A DNA stretch of 64,000 nt, taken from NCBI GenBank assembly GCA_023402845.1, contig JAEYFP010000053.1:43711-107710 (forward strand). Reading direction: 5' to 3'. Positions 1 to 9,827 of the stretch are shown piece after piece (position 1 is the first letter of the stretch; each line of letters begins with the position of its first letter). The notes under the pieces are model-generated. The model did no database searches and was not told the DNA's origin. It saw only the letters and a program-made list of their open reading frames with translations. The position numbers and the translations under genes are program-made. Source of the DNA: Bacillota bacterium (GTDB taxonomy: Bacteria > Bacillota > Clostridia > Lachnospirales > Lachnospiraceae).

Positions 1-1766
1 AGGCAGCAGTGGACTCCGGTGTCTGTGTTGTCGCAAAGAAGTCCGGAACGATAGACCGTTCCGTATCAAACGAAATTATGATGACCTATGACGATGGAAC
101 AAAGGAGACTTACCGTTTATCGAAGTTTGTTAGAAGTAATCAGTCCAACTGCTATAACCAGAAGCCGATCGTTGTAAAGGGCGAGCATGTGGAAGCAGGA
201 CAGGTGATTGCGGATGGTCCTTCCACCGCAAACGGTGAAATCGCTCTGGGCAAGAACCCGCTTATCGCGTTTATGACGTGGGAGGGTTATAACTATGAGG
301 ATGCTGTATTGCTGAGTGAGCGGCTGGTGCAGGAGGATGTGTATACATCCGTCCATATCGAGGAGCATGAGGCGGAAGCCCGCGATACGAAGCTGGGGCC
401 GGAAGAAATTACAAGAGACGTTCCGGGTGTCGGCGAAGATGCTTTGAAGGATTTGGATGAAAGAGGCATTATCCGTATCGGTGCCGAGGTTCGTGCGGGC
501 GATATTCTTGTCGGTAAGGTTACGCCGAAGGGAGAGACCGAGCTAACCGCAGAGGAAAGGCTGCTGCGGGCCATTTTCGGTGAGAAGGCAAGAGAAGTCA
601 GAGATACGTCCCTAAAGGTGCCTCACGGCGAATATGGTATTATTGTAGATGCCAAAATATTTACAAGAGAAAATGGTGATGAACTTCCTCCGGGAGTGAA
701 CCAGTCCGTTCGTATTTATATTGCACAAAAAAGAAAAATTTCAGTCGGTGATAAGATGGCAGGCCGTCACGGCAACAAGGGCGTTGTTTCCCGCGTGGTT
801 CCGGTAGAGGATATGCCTTATCTGCCGAATGGACGCCCGGTTGATATCGTGTTGAATCCTCTTGGCGTTCCGTCCCGTATGAATATCGGACAGGTACTCG
901 AAATCCATCTGTCGCTTGCGGCAAAGGCGCTTGGCTTCAATATCGCCACGCCGGTATTTGACGGCGCAAATGAGGACGATATCATGGACACGCTGGATCT
1001 GGCAAATGATTACGTGAATCTGGAATGGGAGGAATTCTCCAAGAGACATAAGAAAGAGCTGCTTCCGGAAGTATATGAATATCTTTCGGAAAACAGAGAT
1101 CATAGAGCGGTATGGAAGGGCGTTCCGATTAACCGTGACGGTAAGGTACGTCTCCGTGACGGCAGGACTGGTGAATTCTTTGACAGTTCGGTAACAATCG
1201 GCCATATGCACTATCTGAAGCTGCACCACCTCGTCGATGATAAGATTCATGCTCGTTCGACGGGCCCGTATTCCTTAGTTACCCAGCAGCCGCTCGGTGG
1301 TAAAGCACAGTTTGGCGGACAGCGTTTCGGTGAGATGGAGGTTTGGGCACTTGAGGCTTACGGCGCATCCTACACGCTGCAGGAGATATTGACCGTGAAG
1401 TCCGATGATGTGGTGGGCCGTGTCAAAACCTACGAGGCAATTATTAAGGGCGATAATATCCCTGAACCGGGTATTCCGGAGTCGTTCAAGGTGTTATTAA
1501 AGGAGCTTCAGTCACTTGGTCTGGATGTGCGCGTACTGCGTGATGACCAAACCGAAGTGGAAATCATGGAAACGATGGACTATGGTGAAACTGACCTTCG
1601 TTCCGTAATTGAAGGGGATTCCAGGCGTTACAGCGATGAGTCCTTTGCAGACAGCGGCTACACGACACAGGAATTCGACGAAGAAAACGAAGAGCTTGTT
1701 GATGTGGAAGAAGATTTCGAAGAAGAAGAGGGCTATGTCGAGTCAGAGGAACCGGATTTATTATAA
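1..1766 (+). CDS. rpoB: RNA polymerase beta subunit, C-terminal part (partial)
   Basis: This is the C-terminal half of the RNA polymerase beta subunit, which forms half of the catalytic cleft. The reading frame is open from base 3 with no start in the window, so the gene is cut by the window edge; 587 codons precede the TAA at 1764. The diagnostic GDKMAGRHGNKG segment is present near 750-785, as is the GGKAQFGGQRFGEMEVWALE region close to the C-terminus that contacts beta-prime. The protein ends in an acidic tail rich in Glu and Asp, as is common in Clostridia. rpoC follows after 30 bases, so the two form one operon. Identification is certain. Confidence 0.98.
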   Translation, partial: AAVDSGVCVVAKKSGTIDRSVSNEIMMTYDDGTKETYRLSKFVRSNQSNCYNQKPIVVKGEHVEAGQVIADGPSTANGEIALGKNPLIAFMTWEGYNYEDAVLLSERLVQEDVYTSVHIEEHEAEARDTKLGPEEITRDVPGVGEDALKDLDERGIIRIGAEVRAGDILVGKVTPKGETELTAEERLLRAIFGEKAREVRDTSLKVPHGEYGIIVDAKIFTRENGDELPPGVNQSVRIYIAQKRKISVGDKMAGRHGNKGVVSRVVPVEDMPYLPNGRPVDIVLNPLGVPSRMNIGQVLEIHLSLAAKALGFNIATPVFDGANEDDIMDTLDLANDYVNLEWEEFSKRHKKELLPEVYEYLSENRDHRAVWKGVPINRDGKVRLRDGRTGEFFDSSVTIGHMHYLKLHHLVDDKIHARSTGPYSLVTQQPLGGKAQFGGQRFGEMEVWALEAYGASYTLQEILTVKSDDVVGRVKTYEAIIKGDNIPEPGIPESFKVLLKELQSLGLDVRVLRDDQTEVEIMETMDYGETDLRSVIEGDSRRYSDESFADSGYTTQEFDEENEELVDVEEDFEEEEGYVESEEPDLL

Positions 1767-1796
1767 GTAAGTAAAATTTCGGAAGGAGTGCCATAC

Positions 1797-4700
1797 ATGC
1801 CAGAAATGAATAAAGATGGATATCAGCCAATGACCTTTGATGCAATCAAGATCGGGCTGGCATCACCGGAAAAGATCAGGGAATGGTCCAGAGGCGAGGT
1901 AAAGAAGCCGGAAACAATCAATTACAGGACGTTAAAGCCGGAAAAGGACGGACTGTTCTGCGAAAAGATTTTCGGACCGAGCAAGGACTGGGAATGTCAT
2001 TGCGGTAAATATAAAAAAATCCGTTATAAGGGTGTTATTTGTGATCGCTGCGGTGTCGAAGTCACGAAAGCGAATGTCCGAAGGGAGCGTATGGGGCATA
2101 TTGAGCTTGCGGCTCCGGTATCCCATATTTGGTATTTTAAGGGGATCCCTAGCAGAATGGGATTGATTCTCGACCTTTCTCCTAGGACACTGGAAAAAGT
2201 GCTTTATTTTGCAAACTATATCGTACTTGATCCGGCTGATACCGATCTGAAATATAAGCAGGTGCTGTCTGAGAGAGAGTATCAGGAATATCGGACAAAC
2301 TGGGGGACAAAGTTCCGTGTCGGAATGGGTGCAGAGGCGATTAAGGAGCTTTTGCAGGCGATTGATCTGGAGGGTGAAACGACCGAACTGAAGGTTGCAC
2401 TGAAGGAGTCCACCGGACAAAAGAGAGCTAAAATTATCAAGAGGCTGGAGGTTGTGGAGGCCTTTCGCGGTTCGGGCAACAGGCCGGAGTGGATGGTTAT
2501 GGACGTGGTTCCGGTGATTCCTCCGGATTTGCGCCCGATGGTTCAGTTGGACGGCGGTAGATTTGCGACCTCTGATCTGAATGATCTTTACAGAAGGATT
2601 ATCAACAGAAATAACCGTTTAAAGAGGCTGTTGGAGCTTGGTGCGCCGGATATTATTGTCAGAAATGAAAAGCGAATGCTTCAGGAAGCAGTAGATGCTT
2701 TGATTGATAACGGCAGAAGGGGCAGACCGGTTACGGGCCCCGGAAACAGGGCACTGAAATCTTTGTCGGATATGTTAAAAGGAAAATCGGGACGTTTCCG
2801 TCAGAATTTGCTGGGAAAACGTGTCGACTATTCGGGGCGTTCTGTTATTGTCGTAGGTCCTGAGCTTAAGATTTATCAGTGTGGACTTCCGAAGGAAATG
2901 GCGATTGAGCTGTTTAAGCCCTTTGTTATGAAAGAGCTGGTAGCAAACGGCACGTCACACAACATTAAAAATGCAAAGAAAATGGTAGAGCGTCTGCGTC
3001 CCGAGGTTTGGGATGTGTTAGAGGACGTCATTAAGGAGCATCCGGTTATGCTGAATCGTGCACCTACTCTGCACAGGCTTGGTATTCAGGCATTTGAGCC
3101 GATTCTTGTAGAGGGTAAGGCGATTAAGCTGCATCCGCTCGTATGTACTGCTTACAATGCCGATTTCGATGGCGACCAGATGGCCGTGCATCTTCCGCTT
3201 TCCGTGGAAGCACAGGCAGAGTGCCGATTCCTTCTGCTCTCGCCGAATAACCTGTTAAAGCCATCGGATGGCGGCCCGGTTGCCGTTCCTTCTCAGGATA
3301 TGGTGCTCGGAATCTACTATCTGACGATGGATAAATTTAAGGACTATTCGCAGGATCCTGATTTTACAGGAGAGGCGGAGGTCGAATATGCTTCAATTGA
3401 AGAAGCGATTAAGGCTTACAGTGATTATCAGGCCGAAAAGGCGGCTGCCGTAAAGGCGGGCAGGGATGTGTCCCAATTAAAGGGAGCGGCTTTAAACAGG
3501 GATACACTGATTCGAGTCTGTGTCGATTCGAACAGGGACAGATGGATTGTCTGTGAATTTATTGATATCATGGGACGCTATTACCACTCCATGAATCAGG
3601 CACTGTTAGCTTATGAAAACAGTGAAATCTCTCTTCACCAGAGAATCAACGTCAGAAGAGAAAAGACTGATAGGAACGGAAACAAGATCTCCGGTATTTT
3701 GAACACGACCCTTGGCAGACTGATCTTTAATGAGATTCTTCCTCAGGATATGGGATTTGTCGACAGAGAAGATCCTGAAAATGCGCTGAAGCTTGAAATT
3801 GATTTTCATGTAGGAAAAAAAGGCTTAAAGCAGATTCTGGAAAAGGTCATCAATACACACGGTGCAACAAAGACTGCCGAGGTGCTTGACGATATTAAGG
3901 CGATGGGCTATAAATATTCCACGAAGGCAGCGATGACCGTTTCAATCTCCGACATGACCGTGCCGGATAAGAAGCCGAAAATGCTTGCGAAAGCGCAGGA
4001 TACTGTGGATATGATTACGCAGAATTATAAGCGTGGTCTGATCACGGAGGAGGAGCGTTACAGAGGTGTCATTGAGACATGGAACGACACCGATAAGGAA
4101 CTGACTAAGGTTCTTTTAGACGGCCTTGATAAATATAACAATATTTATATGATGGCAGACTCCGGTGCCCGTGGCTCCAACCAGCAGATTAAGCAGCTTG
4201 CCGGTATGCGAGGCCTGATGGCTGATACGACAGGCCGTACGATCGAGCTGCCGATTAAATCAAATTTCCGTGAAGGTTTGGATGTTCTGGAATATTTCAT
4301 GTCCGCACATGGTGCACGTAAGGGTCTTTCCGATACGGCGCTTCGTACTGCCGATTCAGGATACCTGACAAGACGTCTGGTCGATGTCTCTCAGGAGCTG
4401 ATCATTCGTGAGCAGGATTGCTGCGAGGGTAAGGAAGAGATTCCGGGCATGTACGTGAAGGCATTTACGGACGGCAAGGAAGTCATTGAGAAGCTTCAGG
4501 ACAGAATCGTGGGAAGATATTCCTGCGAGGATATTTGCGATAAGGAAGGAAACAGTATCGTAAAGGCAAACCATATGATCACACCGAAACGTGTCGAGAG
4601 AATTTTGTCCACGGGTGTGGATAAGGATGGGAAACCGATCGAGGGTGTAAAGATTCGTACAATTTTAACATGCAGGTGCCATAACGGAATTTGTGCAAAG

Positions 4701-5738
4701 TGCTACGGCGCCAATATGGCCACGGGTGAAGCAGTGCAGGTTGGTGAGGCGGTCGGTATCATTGCCGCACAGTCCATCGGCGAGCCGGGTACCCAGCTTA
4801 CAATGCGTACGTTCCATACGGGCGGTGTTGCCGGCGATGATATTACACAGGGTCTTCCCCGTGTCGAGGAGCTTTTTGAGGCAAGAAAGCCGAAGGGACT
4901 TGCAATTATTTCGGAAATTGCCGGTAAAGCGGTAATCAGGGATACAAAGAAAAAGCGCGAGGTTGTCGTTACAAATGAGGAGACAGGCGAAATTAAGACA
5001 TACCTGATCCCCTATGGCTCCAGGGCGAAGATCACCGATGATCCGGAAGGTCAGATCATCGAAGCCGGAGACGAATTGACAGACGGAAGTGTCAACCCGC
5101 ATGATATATTAAAGATCAAAGGCGTTCGTGCCGTGCAGGATTATATGATTCGGGAGGTACAGCGTGTATACCGTTTGCAGGGTGTTGAAATCAACGATAA
5201 GCACGTCGAAGTAATCGTGCGCCAGATGCTGAAAAAGGTTCGGGTTGAGAACAACGGTGATTCCGAGTTCCTGCCGGGTACGCTCGTGGATACACTTGAG
5301 TTGGACGACATTAACGAACAGCTCGTTCAGGACGACAAAGAGCCGGCTGAGGGCAAGCAGGTTATGCTCGGTATTACGAAGGCATCTCTTGCCACGAGTT
5401 CATTCTTATCGGCTGCTTCCTTCCAGGAGACGACAAAGGTTCTCACCGAGGCTGCGATCAAGGGAAAGATTGATCCGTTGATTGGTCTGAAGGAAAATGT
5501 CATCATCGGTAAGCTGATTCCGGCCGGTACGGGTATGAAACGCTATCGCAGTGTACAACTCGACACGAGCGCGACCGATATTATTGTCATAGAGGAAGAA
5601 GGCGAGAATGCCGAAGCTGCGGAAGACATAGAAAGTGTAGAATTAATGGTAAGTGAAGAAGCTGCTGATGACATCATAGACGATTTGGAAACTGAAACGG
5701 AAGAAGTTCCGGCAGAAATGGTAGCAGAAGAAGTCTGA
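1797..5738 (+). CDS. rpoC: RNA polymerase beta-prime subunit
   Basis: This is the full-length beta-prime subunit of RNA polymerase (1313 residues), carrying the catalytic magnesium site. ATG at 1797 is chosen over an in-frame GTG at 1788 because that GTG lies inside the ribosome binding site GGAAGGAG (1781-1788), which is 8 bases from the ATG. An N-terminal four-cysteine zinc site is visible (CHCGKYKK and CDRCGVEV). The active-site motif NADFDGDQM lies near residue 454, with the three metal-binding aspartates. The second zinc cluster (CRCHNGICAKCYG) lies near residue 960. The acidic C-terminal extension matches that of RpoB. A strong terminator follows directly, so the transcript ends here rather than running into the str genes. 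Confidence 0.98.
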   Translation: MPEMNKDGYQPMTFDAIKIGLASPEKIREWSRGEVKKPETINYRTLKPEKDGLFCEKIFGPSKDWECHCGKYKKIRYKGVICDRCGVEVTKANVRRERMGHIELAAPVSHIWYFKGIPSRMGLILDLSPRTLEKVLYFANYIVLDPADTDLKYKQVLSEREYQEYRTNWGTKFRVGMGAEAIKELLQAIDLEGETTELKVALKESTGQKRAKIIKRLEVVEAFRGSGNRPEWMVMDVVPVIPPDLRPMVQLDGGRFATSDLNDLYRRIINRNNRLKRLLELGAPDIIVRNEKRMLQEAVDALIDNGRRGRPVTGPGNRALKSLSDMLKGKSGRFRQNLLGKRVDYSGRSVIVVGPELKIYQCGLPKEMAIELFKPFVMKELVANGTSHNIKNAKKMVERLRPEVWDVLEDVIKEHPVMLNRAPTLHRLGIQAFEPILVEGKAIKLHPLVCTAYNADFDGDQMAVHLPLSVEAQAECRFLLLSPNNLLKPSDGGPVAVPSQDMVLGIYYLTMDKFKDYSQDPDFTGEAEVEYASIEEAIKAYSDYQAEKAAAVKAGRDVSQLKGAALNRDTLIRVCVDSNRDRWIVCEFIDIMGRYYHSMNQALLAYENSEISLHQRINVRREKTDRNGNKISGILNTTLGRLIFNEILPQDMGFVDREDPENALKLEIDFHVGKKGLKQILEKVINTHGATKTAEVLDDIKAMGYKYSTKAAMTVSISDMTVPDKKPKMLAKAQDTVDMITQNYKRGLITEEERYRGVIETWNDTDKELTKVLLDGLDKYNNIYMMADSGARGSNQQIKQLAGMRGLMADTTGRTIELPIKSNFREGLDVLEYFMSAHGARKGLSDTALRTADSGYLTRRLVDVSQELIIREQDCCEGKEEIPGMYVKAFTDGKEVIEKLQDRIVGRYSCEDICDKEGNSIVKANHMITPKRVERILSTGVDKDGKPIEGVKIRTILTCRCHNGICAKCYGANMATGEAVQVGEAVGIIAAQSIGEPGTQLTMRTFHTGGVAGDDITQGLPRVEELFEARKPKGLAIISEIAGKAVIRDTKKKREVVVTNEETGEIKTYLIPYGSRAKITDDPEGQIIEAGDELTDGSVNPHDILKIKGVRAVQDYMIREVQRVYRLQGVEINDKHVEVIVRQMLKKVRVENNGDSEFLPGTLVDTLELDDINEQLVQDDKEPAEGKQVMLGITKASLATSSFLSAASFQETTKVLTEAAIKGKIDPLIGLKENVIIGKLIPAGTGMKRYRSVQLDTSATDIIVIEEEGENAEAAEDIESVELMVSEEAADDIIDDLETETEEVPAEMVAEEV

Positions 5739-5776
5739 GTTCCTGTTAGAAATGGTTGTTTATTTTTAGAATGACA

Positions 5777-5815
5777 AGATGTCTCAAAGAATAAATCTTT
5801 GAGACATCTATTTTA
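5777..5815. terminator. Bidirectional terminator between rpoC and the pilT-like gene
   Basis: A perfect 14-bp stem (AGATGTCTCAAAGA / TCTTTGAGACATCT) with loop ATAAA is followed by ATTTTATTTT on the plus strand and preceded by an A/T-rich run on the other side. It ends rpoC and, on the minus strand, overlaps the stop codon of the pilT-like gene (5808-5810), so it probably serves both converging operons. Confidence 0.9.
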
Positions 5816-6872
5816 TTTTCATTTTTTTTGAAAGCAGATCCGCGTTGGTAGCGTATGTGAGGGCTGTTTTTTCGCTGATCCGCCCGCTTTTAAACAGACT
5901 TAACAGGCTTGTGTCCATCGCAATCATATCATCGGCGGCTGAGGAATAGATCATGCCGTCAATTTGGTGAACCTTGGATTCACGGATCATATTGCGGATG
6001 GCCGGCGTCAAAGTCATAATTTCAAAAACAGGAACAATGCTGCCATCTACAGCGGGGATCAATTGCTGGGATACGACCGCCTGCAGTACCATCGAAAGCT
6101 GAATGGCAATCTGGTGCTGCTGATTAGAAGGAAAAGCATCAATAATACGGTCGATCGTGTTGGAAGCTCCCACCGTATGCAGCGTCGATAAAATCAAATG
6201 CCCGGTTTCGGCAGCGGTCATCGCGACATTCATTGTTTCGTAGTCACGCATTTCTCCCAACAGAATGACATCCGGGCTTTGGCGCAGAGAAGCACGCAGT
6301 GCGGTCAGATAGCTTTCCGTATCGGTGATGACCTCCCGCTGGCTTACAATACTTTTTTTATGCATATGCAAATATTCAAGCGGATCTTCAAGAGTAATAA
6401 TGTGGGCTTGTCTGGTCGAATTGATATGGTCGATCATACAGGCAAGCGTTGTGGATTTACCGCTGCCGGCCGGGCCGGTAATGAGGACGAGCCCCTTCTT
6501 TTTATCTGAAAACCGAATAATATTTTCTGGAATTTCCAAATCCTCCGGACGGGGAATCGAAAAGGTGATGACGCGTATAACGGCTGAGATGGAGCCGCGT
6601 TGTTTATAGGCACTGATACGATAGCGTGCCACACCCTTGATTGCAAAAGAAAAGTCGTCGTCACCCGTCGATAAAAGCCTTGTCATATCTCTGTCCTCGG
6701 CAAGCTGATAGATCGCAGTGATTATTTCTGAAGTCTGCTGCGGCATCAGCTTTGTCTCACCGCCCATACGCATCTGCCCGTTCACCTTATAGGTGAGGGG
6801 AAGGCCGGCAACGATAAAGATATCGGATGCTCCGTCTTGTGTAATTTTGGTCAGTATATCAATAATGGACAT
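5808..6872 (-). CDS. pilT: PilT-like type IV pilus/secretion ATPase
   Basis: This is a hexameric secretion-superfamily ATPase of the PilT group, 354 residues. It has a Walker A motif GPAGSGKST at about residues 133-141, a Walker B/Asp-box region VILLGEMRD, and the AIRNMIRE motif near residues 285-295, which is diagnostic for PilT retraction ATPases (AIRNLIRE). The length fits PilT and lacks the long N-terminal region of PilB/GspE. It is the last gene of the minus-strand cluster and ends in the shared terminator. It is the only ATPase in the cluster; no PilB/GspE extension ATPase is encoded in the window, so it either works with one encoded elsewhere or has taken that role. The family call is secure, the direction of its motor action is not. 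Confidence 0.9.
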   Translation of the reverse strand: MSIIDILTKITQDGASDIFIVAGLPLTYKVNGQMRMGGETKLMPQQTSEIITAIYQLAEDRDMTRLLSTGDDDFSFAIKGVARYRISAYKQRGSISAVIRVITFSIPRPEDLEIPENIIRFSDKKKGLVLITGPAGSGKSTTLACMIDHINSTRQAHIITLEDPLEYLHMHKKSIVSQREVITDTESYLTALRASLRQSPDVILLGEMRDYETMNVAMTAAETGHLILSTLHTVGASNTIDRIIDAFPSNQQHQIAIQLSMVLQAVVSQQLIPAVDGSIVPVFEIMTLTPAIRNMIRESKVHQIDGMIYSSAADDMIAMDTSLLSLFKSGRISEKTALTYATNADLLSKKMKIK

Positions 6873-6909
6873 GAATCTAAATCCTCCTTTGTGCAGGTCT
6901 GGTAATCAA

Positions 6910-7416
6910 TTATTTGAATTGCATCAAACCGGTTTCTTCTTCGGGAGAAACGGCTTCCTCCTGCCATGTTTCATTTGCCACAGTCTGCCATTTTTGAATG
7001 TGAAATAAAGCCGGATCTTTCGTGTCTGGATAGTGAATGGACAGACACACCTGCAAATCCTGTGTTTTATTTACGACAATCGAATATTGCAGAGTGACAG
7101 GAGTCGAGGAAATATCCACAATAATACGGTCGTTATCGGCAAAAATGCCCGGAATTGCGTTAAGATATCCATTCTCATCCTCACAGACAGCGTATTGCTT
7201 TGCTAAAAGAGCCTCGATGTTAGCCATGTAGATTTCTGCCATCTGGTTTGCCTCATAAAAATCAGTTGTTCTGTCAGCTGCCTGCCGGCTCAAGCGGTAA
7301 TCTGAATTCGCACTCAAAAAAGAAAGTGCGGCAAAGGTCACGAGACAGAGCAGAACAAAGGTGACCAGGATCGAAGAAGAGCCGACATTTAATCCGGAGG
7401 ATAATTTTTTTTTCAT
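6910..7416 (-). CDS. Small pseudopilin-like membrane protein
   Basis: This 168-residue protein has no family that I recognise by sequence. It begins with a short basic stretch, then one hydrophobic segment (about residues 15-35, SSSILVTFVLLCLVTFAALS), then an extracytoplasmic helix with many polar residues and a beta-rich C-terminal part. That is the general plan of a minor pilin or PilX-like protein, but there is no canonical G-F-T-L-I-E-L prepilin cleavage motif. ATG at 7416 follows an AAGGAG site. It lies 18 bases after the 7435-7875 gene and 37 bases before the pilT-like gene, in the same orientation, so it is inferred to be a component of the same filament or secretion apparatus. Confidence 0.75.
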   Translation of the reverse strand: MKKKLSSGLNVGSSSILVTFVLLCLVTFAALSFLSANSDYRLSRQAADRTTDFYEANQMAEIYMANIEALLAKQYAVCEDENGYLNAIPGIFADNDRIIVDISSTPVTLQYSIVVNKTQDLQVCLSIHYPDTKDPALFHIQKWQTVANETWQEEAVSPEEETGLMQFK

Positions 7417-7434
7417 AATAAAAGCTCCTTTAAG

Positions 7435-7875
7435 TTACCCTTTCGGTGTGTTCCTATATTTTGTGGCAGTGAGAAAATAAATTTCTTCATAGGTGTAAAG
7501 CTTCACAACTGAAACTTCCATATTCTGAATTGCTCCGTTCGGAAGCAGCGTCACATCACTGACATAGACGGCTTCGTCCGGCTCGCAGGGCTGAAAATTC
7601 TTATCATAGAATACTTCAAAAAACGTTTCGTTTCCCTGAATCGCGTCGGGATAGACGGCAAGGATACTGTCCATGGAGCCGTCTGTGCCGCGCATGACCT
7701 CCGCAAAACCCTGTGCCGCAGCAACTGCGTAGTTTAACTCCCGCGTCTTTTCTCCGATGGTATGCGCTTTGACAAAAAATTGCACACAGACTGCACCGGC
7801 GACGGAAAAGAAAAGGATTGTGATGATCAGTTCCATCAGGAATAAGGAGGTTTTTGATTTTGATCGTTTATTCAT
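7435..7875 (-). CDS. Pseudopilin-like protein with a divergent prepilin N-terminus
   Basis: This 146-residue protein starts with about 10 basic and polar residues followed by SLFLMELIITILFFSVAGA. That resembles the type IV prepilin N-terminus, including a glutamate five residues into the hydrophobic helix, but the glycine normally found at -1 is replaced by serine. The start at 7875 is chosen over an upstream in-frame codon at 7932 because it has a GGGGAGG site and overlaps the preceding stop (ATGAATAA), indicating translational coupling. It is a good candidate for a structural subunit of the neighbouring PilT/PilC-like system. Whether it is processed by a prepilin peptidase cannot be told, and no such peptidase gene is in the window. 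Confidence 0.75.
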   Translation of the reverse strand: MNKRSKSKTSLFLMELIITILFFSVAGAVCVQFFVKAHTIGEKTRELNYAVAAAQGFAEVMRGTDGSMDSILAVYPDAIQGNETFFEVFYDKNFQPCEPDEAVYVSDVTLLPNGAIQNMEVSVVKLYTYEEIYFLTATKYRNTPKG

Positions 7876-8377
7876 CGGGCACCTCCCCTTCGTTTGTGTG
7901 ACTGTATAATGAAACAAAAAAACTGATTTCATTGCCGTCCGTATCCATCATTTGGAATTGATAGAGGGAATCGCTGATTTCCTTTGCACTGAAGGAGGAA
8001 AGCGCAAGAATATTCTGACCGCTTGACAAATCAAAATCAAAGCTTTCCTTTGCAGTAACTTCTTTTAAGAAGCCGTCATGGGAAAATAGGTAGGTACAGT
8101 ATTCTACACCATCGTTCTCCTGGTTCAGGATCAAAACCGGCTGTCCGTCGATAAAGGTGACACTGGCCCCGCCGACGGTGTCATGCTGGCGCATTTTTTC
8201 TGTAATATAGGAAAGAGCCGTACGTGATGTAAAATTAGTTTCCATATCCTCAACGGTGGCACGGTAAATTTTCGCGCCGAAAAGTACGATAAACAGCGCC
8301 GATACAAGGAAGGCACAGAAGAGAGCCAGAATGAACAAAATATCTACGATGGATTTTTCCCGTTTGCTGAAATTCAT
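7868..8377 (-). CDS. Membrane-anchored pilus-cluster protein (DUF4860-like)
   Basis: This protein has 169 residues: a basic N-terminus, one hydrophobic segment (about residues 12-33, ILFILALFCAFLVSALFIVL) and a beta-rich extracytoplasmic domain. Its size, layout and position next to GspF/PilC genes resemble the uncharacterised DUF4860 group found in Clostridia, though I cannot run a profile search to confirm this. Its ATG overlaps the TGA of the gene before it (ATGA at 8374-8377), and its own end overlaps the start of the next gene, so the four small membrane genes are translated as a coupled set. A minor-pilin-like role is inferred from context only. Confidence 0.75.
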   Translation of the reverse strand: MNFSKREKSIVDILFILALFCAFLVSALFIVLFGAKIYRATVEDMETNFTSRTALSYITEKMRQHDTVGGASVTFIDGQPVLILNQENDGVEYCTYLFSHDGFLKEVTAKESFDFDLSSGQNILALSSFSAKEISDSLYQFQMMDTDGNEISFFVSLYSHTNEGEVPDE

Positions 8378-8709
8378 TTCTGATTCCTTTCTATAATCAT
8401 GATGGTTGGCATGATATTGGAACCGATTGCCTCATAATCGATCAAATATTTGTCGTGGTCATAGGTCAGACCGTAATTATCTTCAATGTAAGACAAGGAC
8501 GGGGGATAGATTCCCTCCACGGCATAGCAGTGTACGATATCCTTGTTGACCGCATTCATCAGAATCTCCTTTTCATCGCTGACCGAGCTGTCCGAAACAG
8601 CGGAAATGCCATATAAAAACACACCGATGATTGCCAGAAAAAAAATAATGGAGAAATTTACCGATTGCAGAATTCGTCTTACTAATTCCGGTTTTTGAAA
8701 ACGGTTCAT
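8374..8709 (-). CDS. Small pseudopilin-like protein
   Basis: This 111-residue protein has a basic N-terminus, one membrane helix (about residues 19-36) and a short periplasm-side domain. The segment VNKDIVHCYAVEGIYPPSLS, followed by a loop and the ending YEAIGSNIMPTIMIIERN, resembles the C-terminal half of GspG-like pseudopilins, in which a helix is followed by a YPPSL-type turn. There is no canonical prepilin cleavage site. ATG at 8709 is preceded by GGAG at a 7-base spacing. It sits directly after pilC and is coupled to the next gene by a 4-base overlap. The structural role in the filament is inferred. Confidence 0.7.
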   Translation of the reverse strand: MNRFQKPELVRRILQSVNFSIIFFLAIIGVFLYGISAVSDSSVSDEKEILMNAVNKDIVHCYAVEGIYPPSLSYIEDNYGLTYDHDKYLIDYEAIGSNIMPTIMIIERNQK

Positions 8710-8719
8710 GTGGCAGCTC

Positions 8720-9775
8720 CTATCCGATGCTGGACATGATGCCCATCAAAGGCATCATGACTGACAATAAAATCATACATACTACAATCGAGAGAATAAT
8801 AACAAGTGTCGGTTCCAAAACCGTGATGAGATTATTGATCCGGTTATCAACCTCGGCTTCATAGCTAAGTGCAATTTTTTCAAGTACCCTGTCTACAGAG
8901 CCAGTCTTGTAGCCAATTGTAATCATACGGGAATACATGCTTGTAAAGATGCCTGTTTCCGCGAGTGCATCGGAAAAAGATGTTCCTTCGCCGATCATGC
9001 AACGGCACTTCTGCACCTTTTGCTCCATAGCTGCATTGTCCACAAGGCGTTCCGCCATCTCAAGTCCCTGATCAGTATTCAGCCCTGCACTCATTGTCAG
9101 TGCCATGCCGCTTGCAAAGCGTCCGGAGGCGATTTTTTCATAAAAAGTTTTAGTCGCAAAAAAATGTGTGCAGAAAGAAGAAAACAGCTTTTTGCCGCTT
9201 GCTGCCTTTGTAAAGTAAAAAAAGGCCAGAATAAGAACTGCGAATATAATGATGAACAGCAGTGAGTAATTACTGACTGTCTTGCCGAAATTCAAAAGAC
9301 CTCTGGAAAATCCGGTCATTTCGGAGCCAAGCTGAATGAATACTTGATTAAAAATAGGAAGTACTTTGATCACTAACACCAGAATCACGACGAGCATCAT
9401 ACCGACGATCAGAAAAGGGTAGGTGACTGCATTTTTGATACCCTCGGAAATACTTTCTTCGCGATTATAATGAAATGCGAGAGAGTGCATGACCTCCTCC
9501 AGTTTGCCGGATTGTTCCCCGATCTCGACCATGTCGAGCGCATATTTCGGAAAAACACCGGAGGCATCGATAGAATGATGAAATGTGTCGCCTATGCTGC
9601 ACTTTTCGTAGATTTTATTCAGTATTTCCTTTCCTTCCGCGGAAACCGCATCCTCCAGCATAATAGAAATTCCCTCCATAGGAGAGATGCCTGCATTTAA
9701 AACCATGGCGATCTGCTCACAGAACAGGGAGAGCTCCTTATTTGATAACATTTTTCCGGTTGCACTGCTTTTCAT
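8720..9775 (-). CDS. pilC: PilC/GspF-family inner-membrane platform protein
   Basis: This is the polytopic membrane platform of a type IV filament or type II secretion-like machine, which connects the ATPase to pilin assembly. At 351 residues it shows the two repeated GspF domains: one begins NKELSLFCEQIAMVLNAG near the N-terminus, the second near residue 210 (FATKTFYEKIASGRFASGMA). Hydrophobic helices are seen near residues 145-170, 190-210 and at the C-terminus. ATG at 9775 is chosen because it follows AGGAGGAA closely; an in-frame start 63 bases upstream has no such site. It is the best conserved member of the cluster together with the PilT-like ATPase. Confidence 0.9.
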   Translation of the reverse strand: MKSSATGKMLSNKELSLFCEQIAMVLNAGISPMEGISIMLEDAVSAEGKEILNKIYEKCSIGDTFHHSIDASGVFPKYALDMVEIGEQSGKLEEVMHSLAFHYNREESISEGIKNAVTYPFLIVGMMLVVILVLVIKVLPIFNQVFIQLGSEMTGFSRGLLNFGKTVSNYSLLFIIIFAVLILAFFYFTKAASGKKLFSSFCTHFFATKTFYEKIASGRFASGMALTMSAGLNTDQGLEMAERLVDNAAMEQKVQKCRCMIGEGTSFSDALAETGIFTSMYSRMITIGYKTGSVDRVLEKIALSYEAEVDNRINNLITVLEPTLVIILSIVVCMILLSVMMPLMGIMSSIG

Positions 9776-9827
9776 TGTTCTTCCTCCTGGATAAATTAGT
9801 TCAAATAATTCATTTAGCAGATTTAAC

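Noticed and set aside
741..1250. 169-residue open frame antisense to rpoB
   Set aside because: A shadow of the rpoB codons; no ribosome binding site and no sensible protein.
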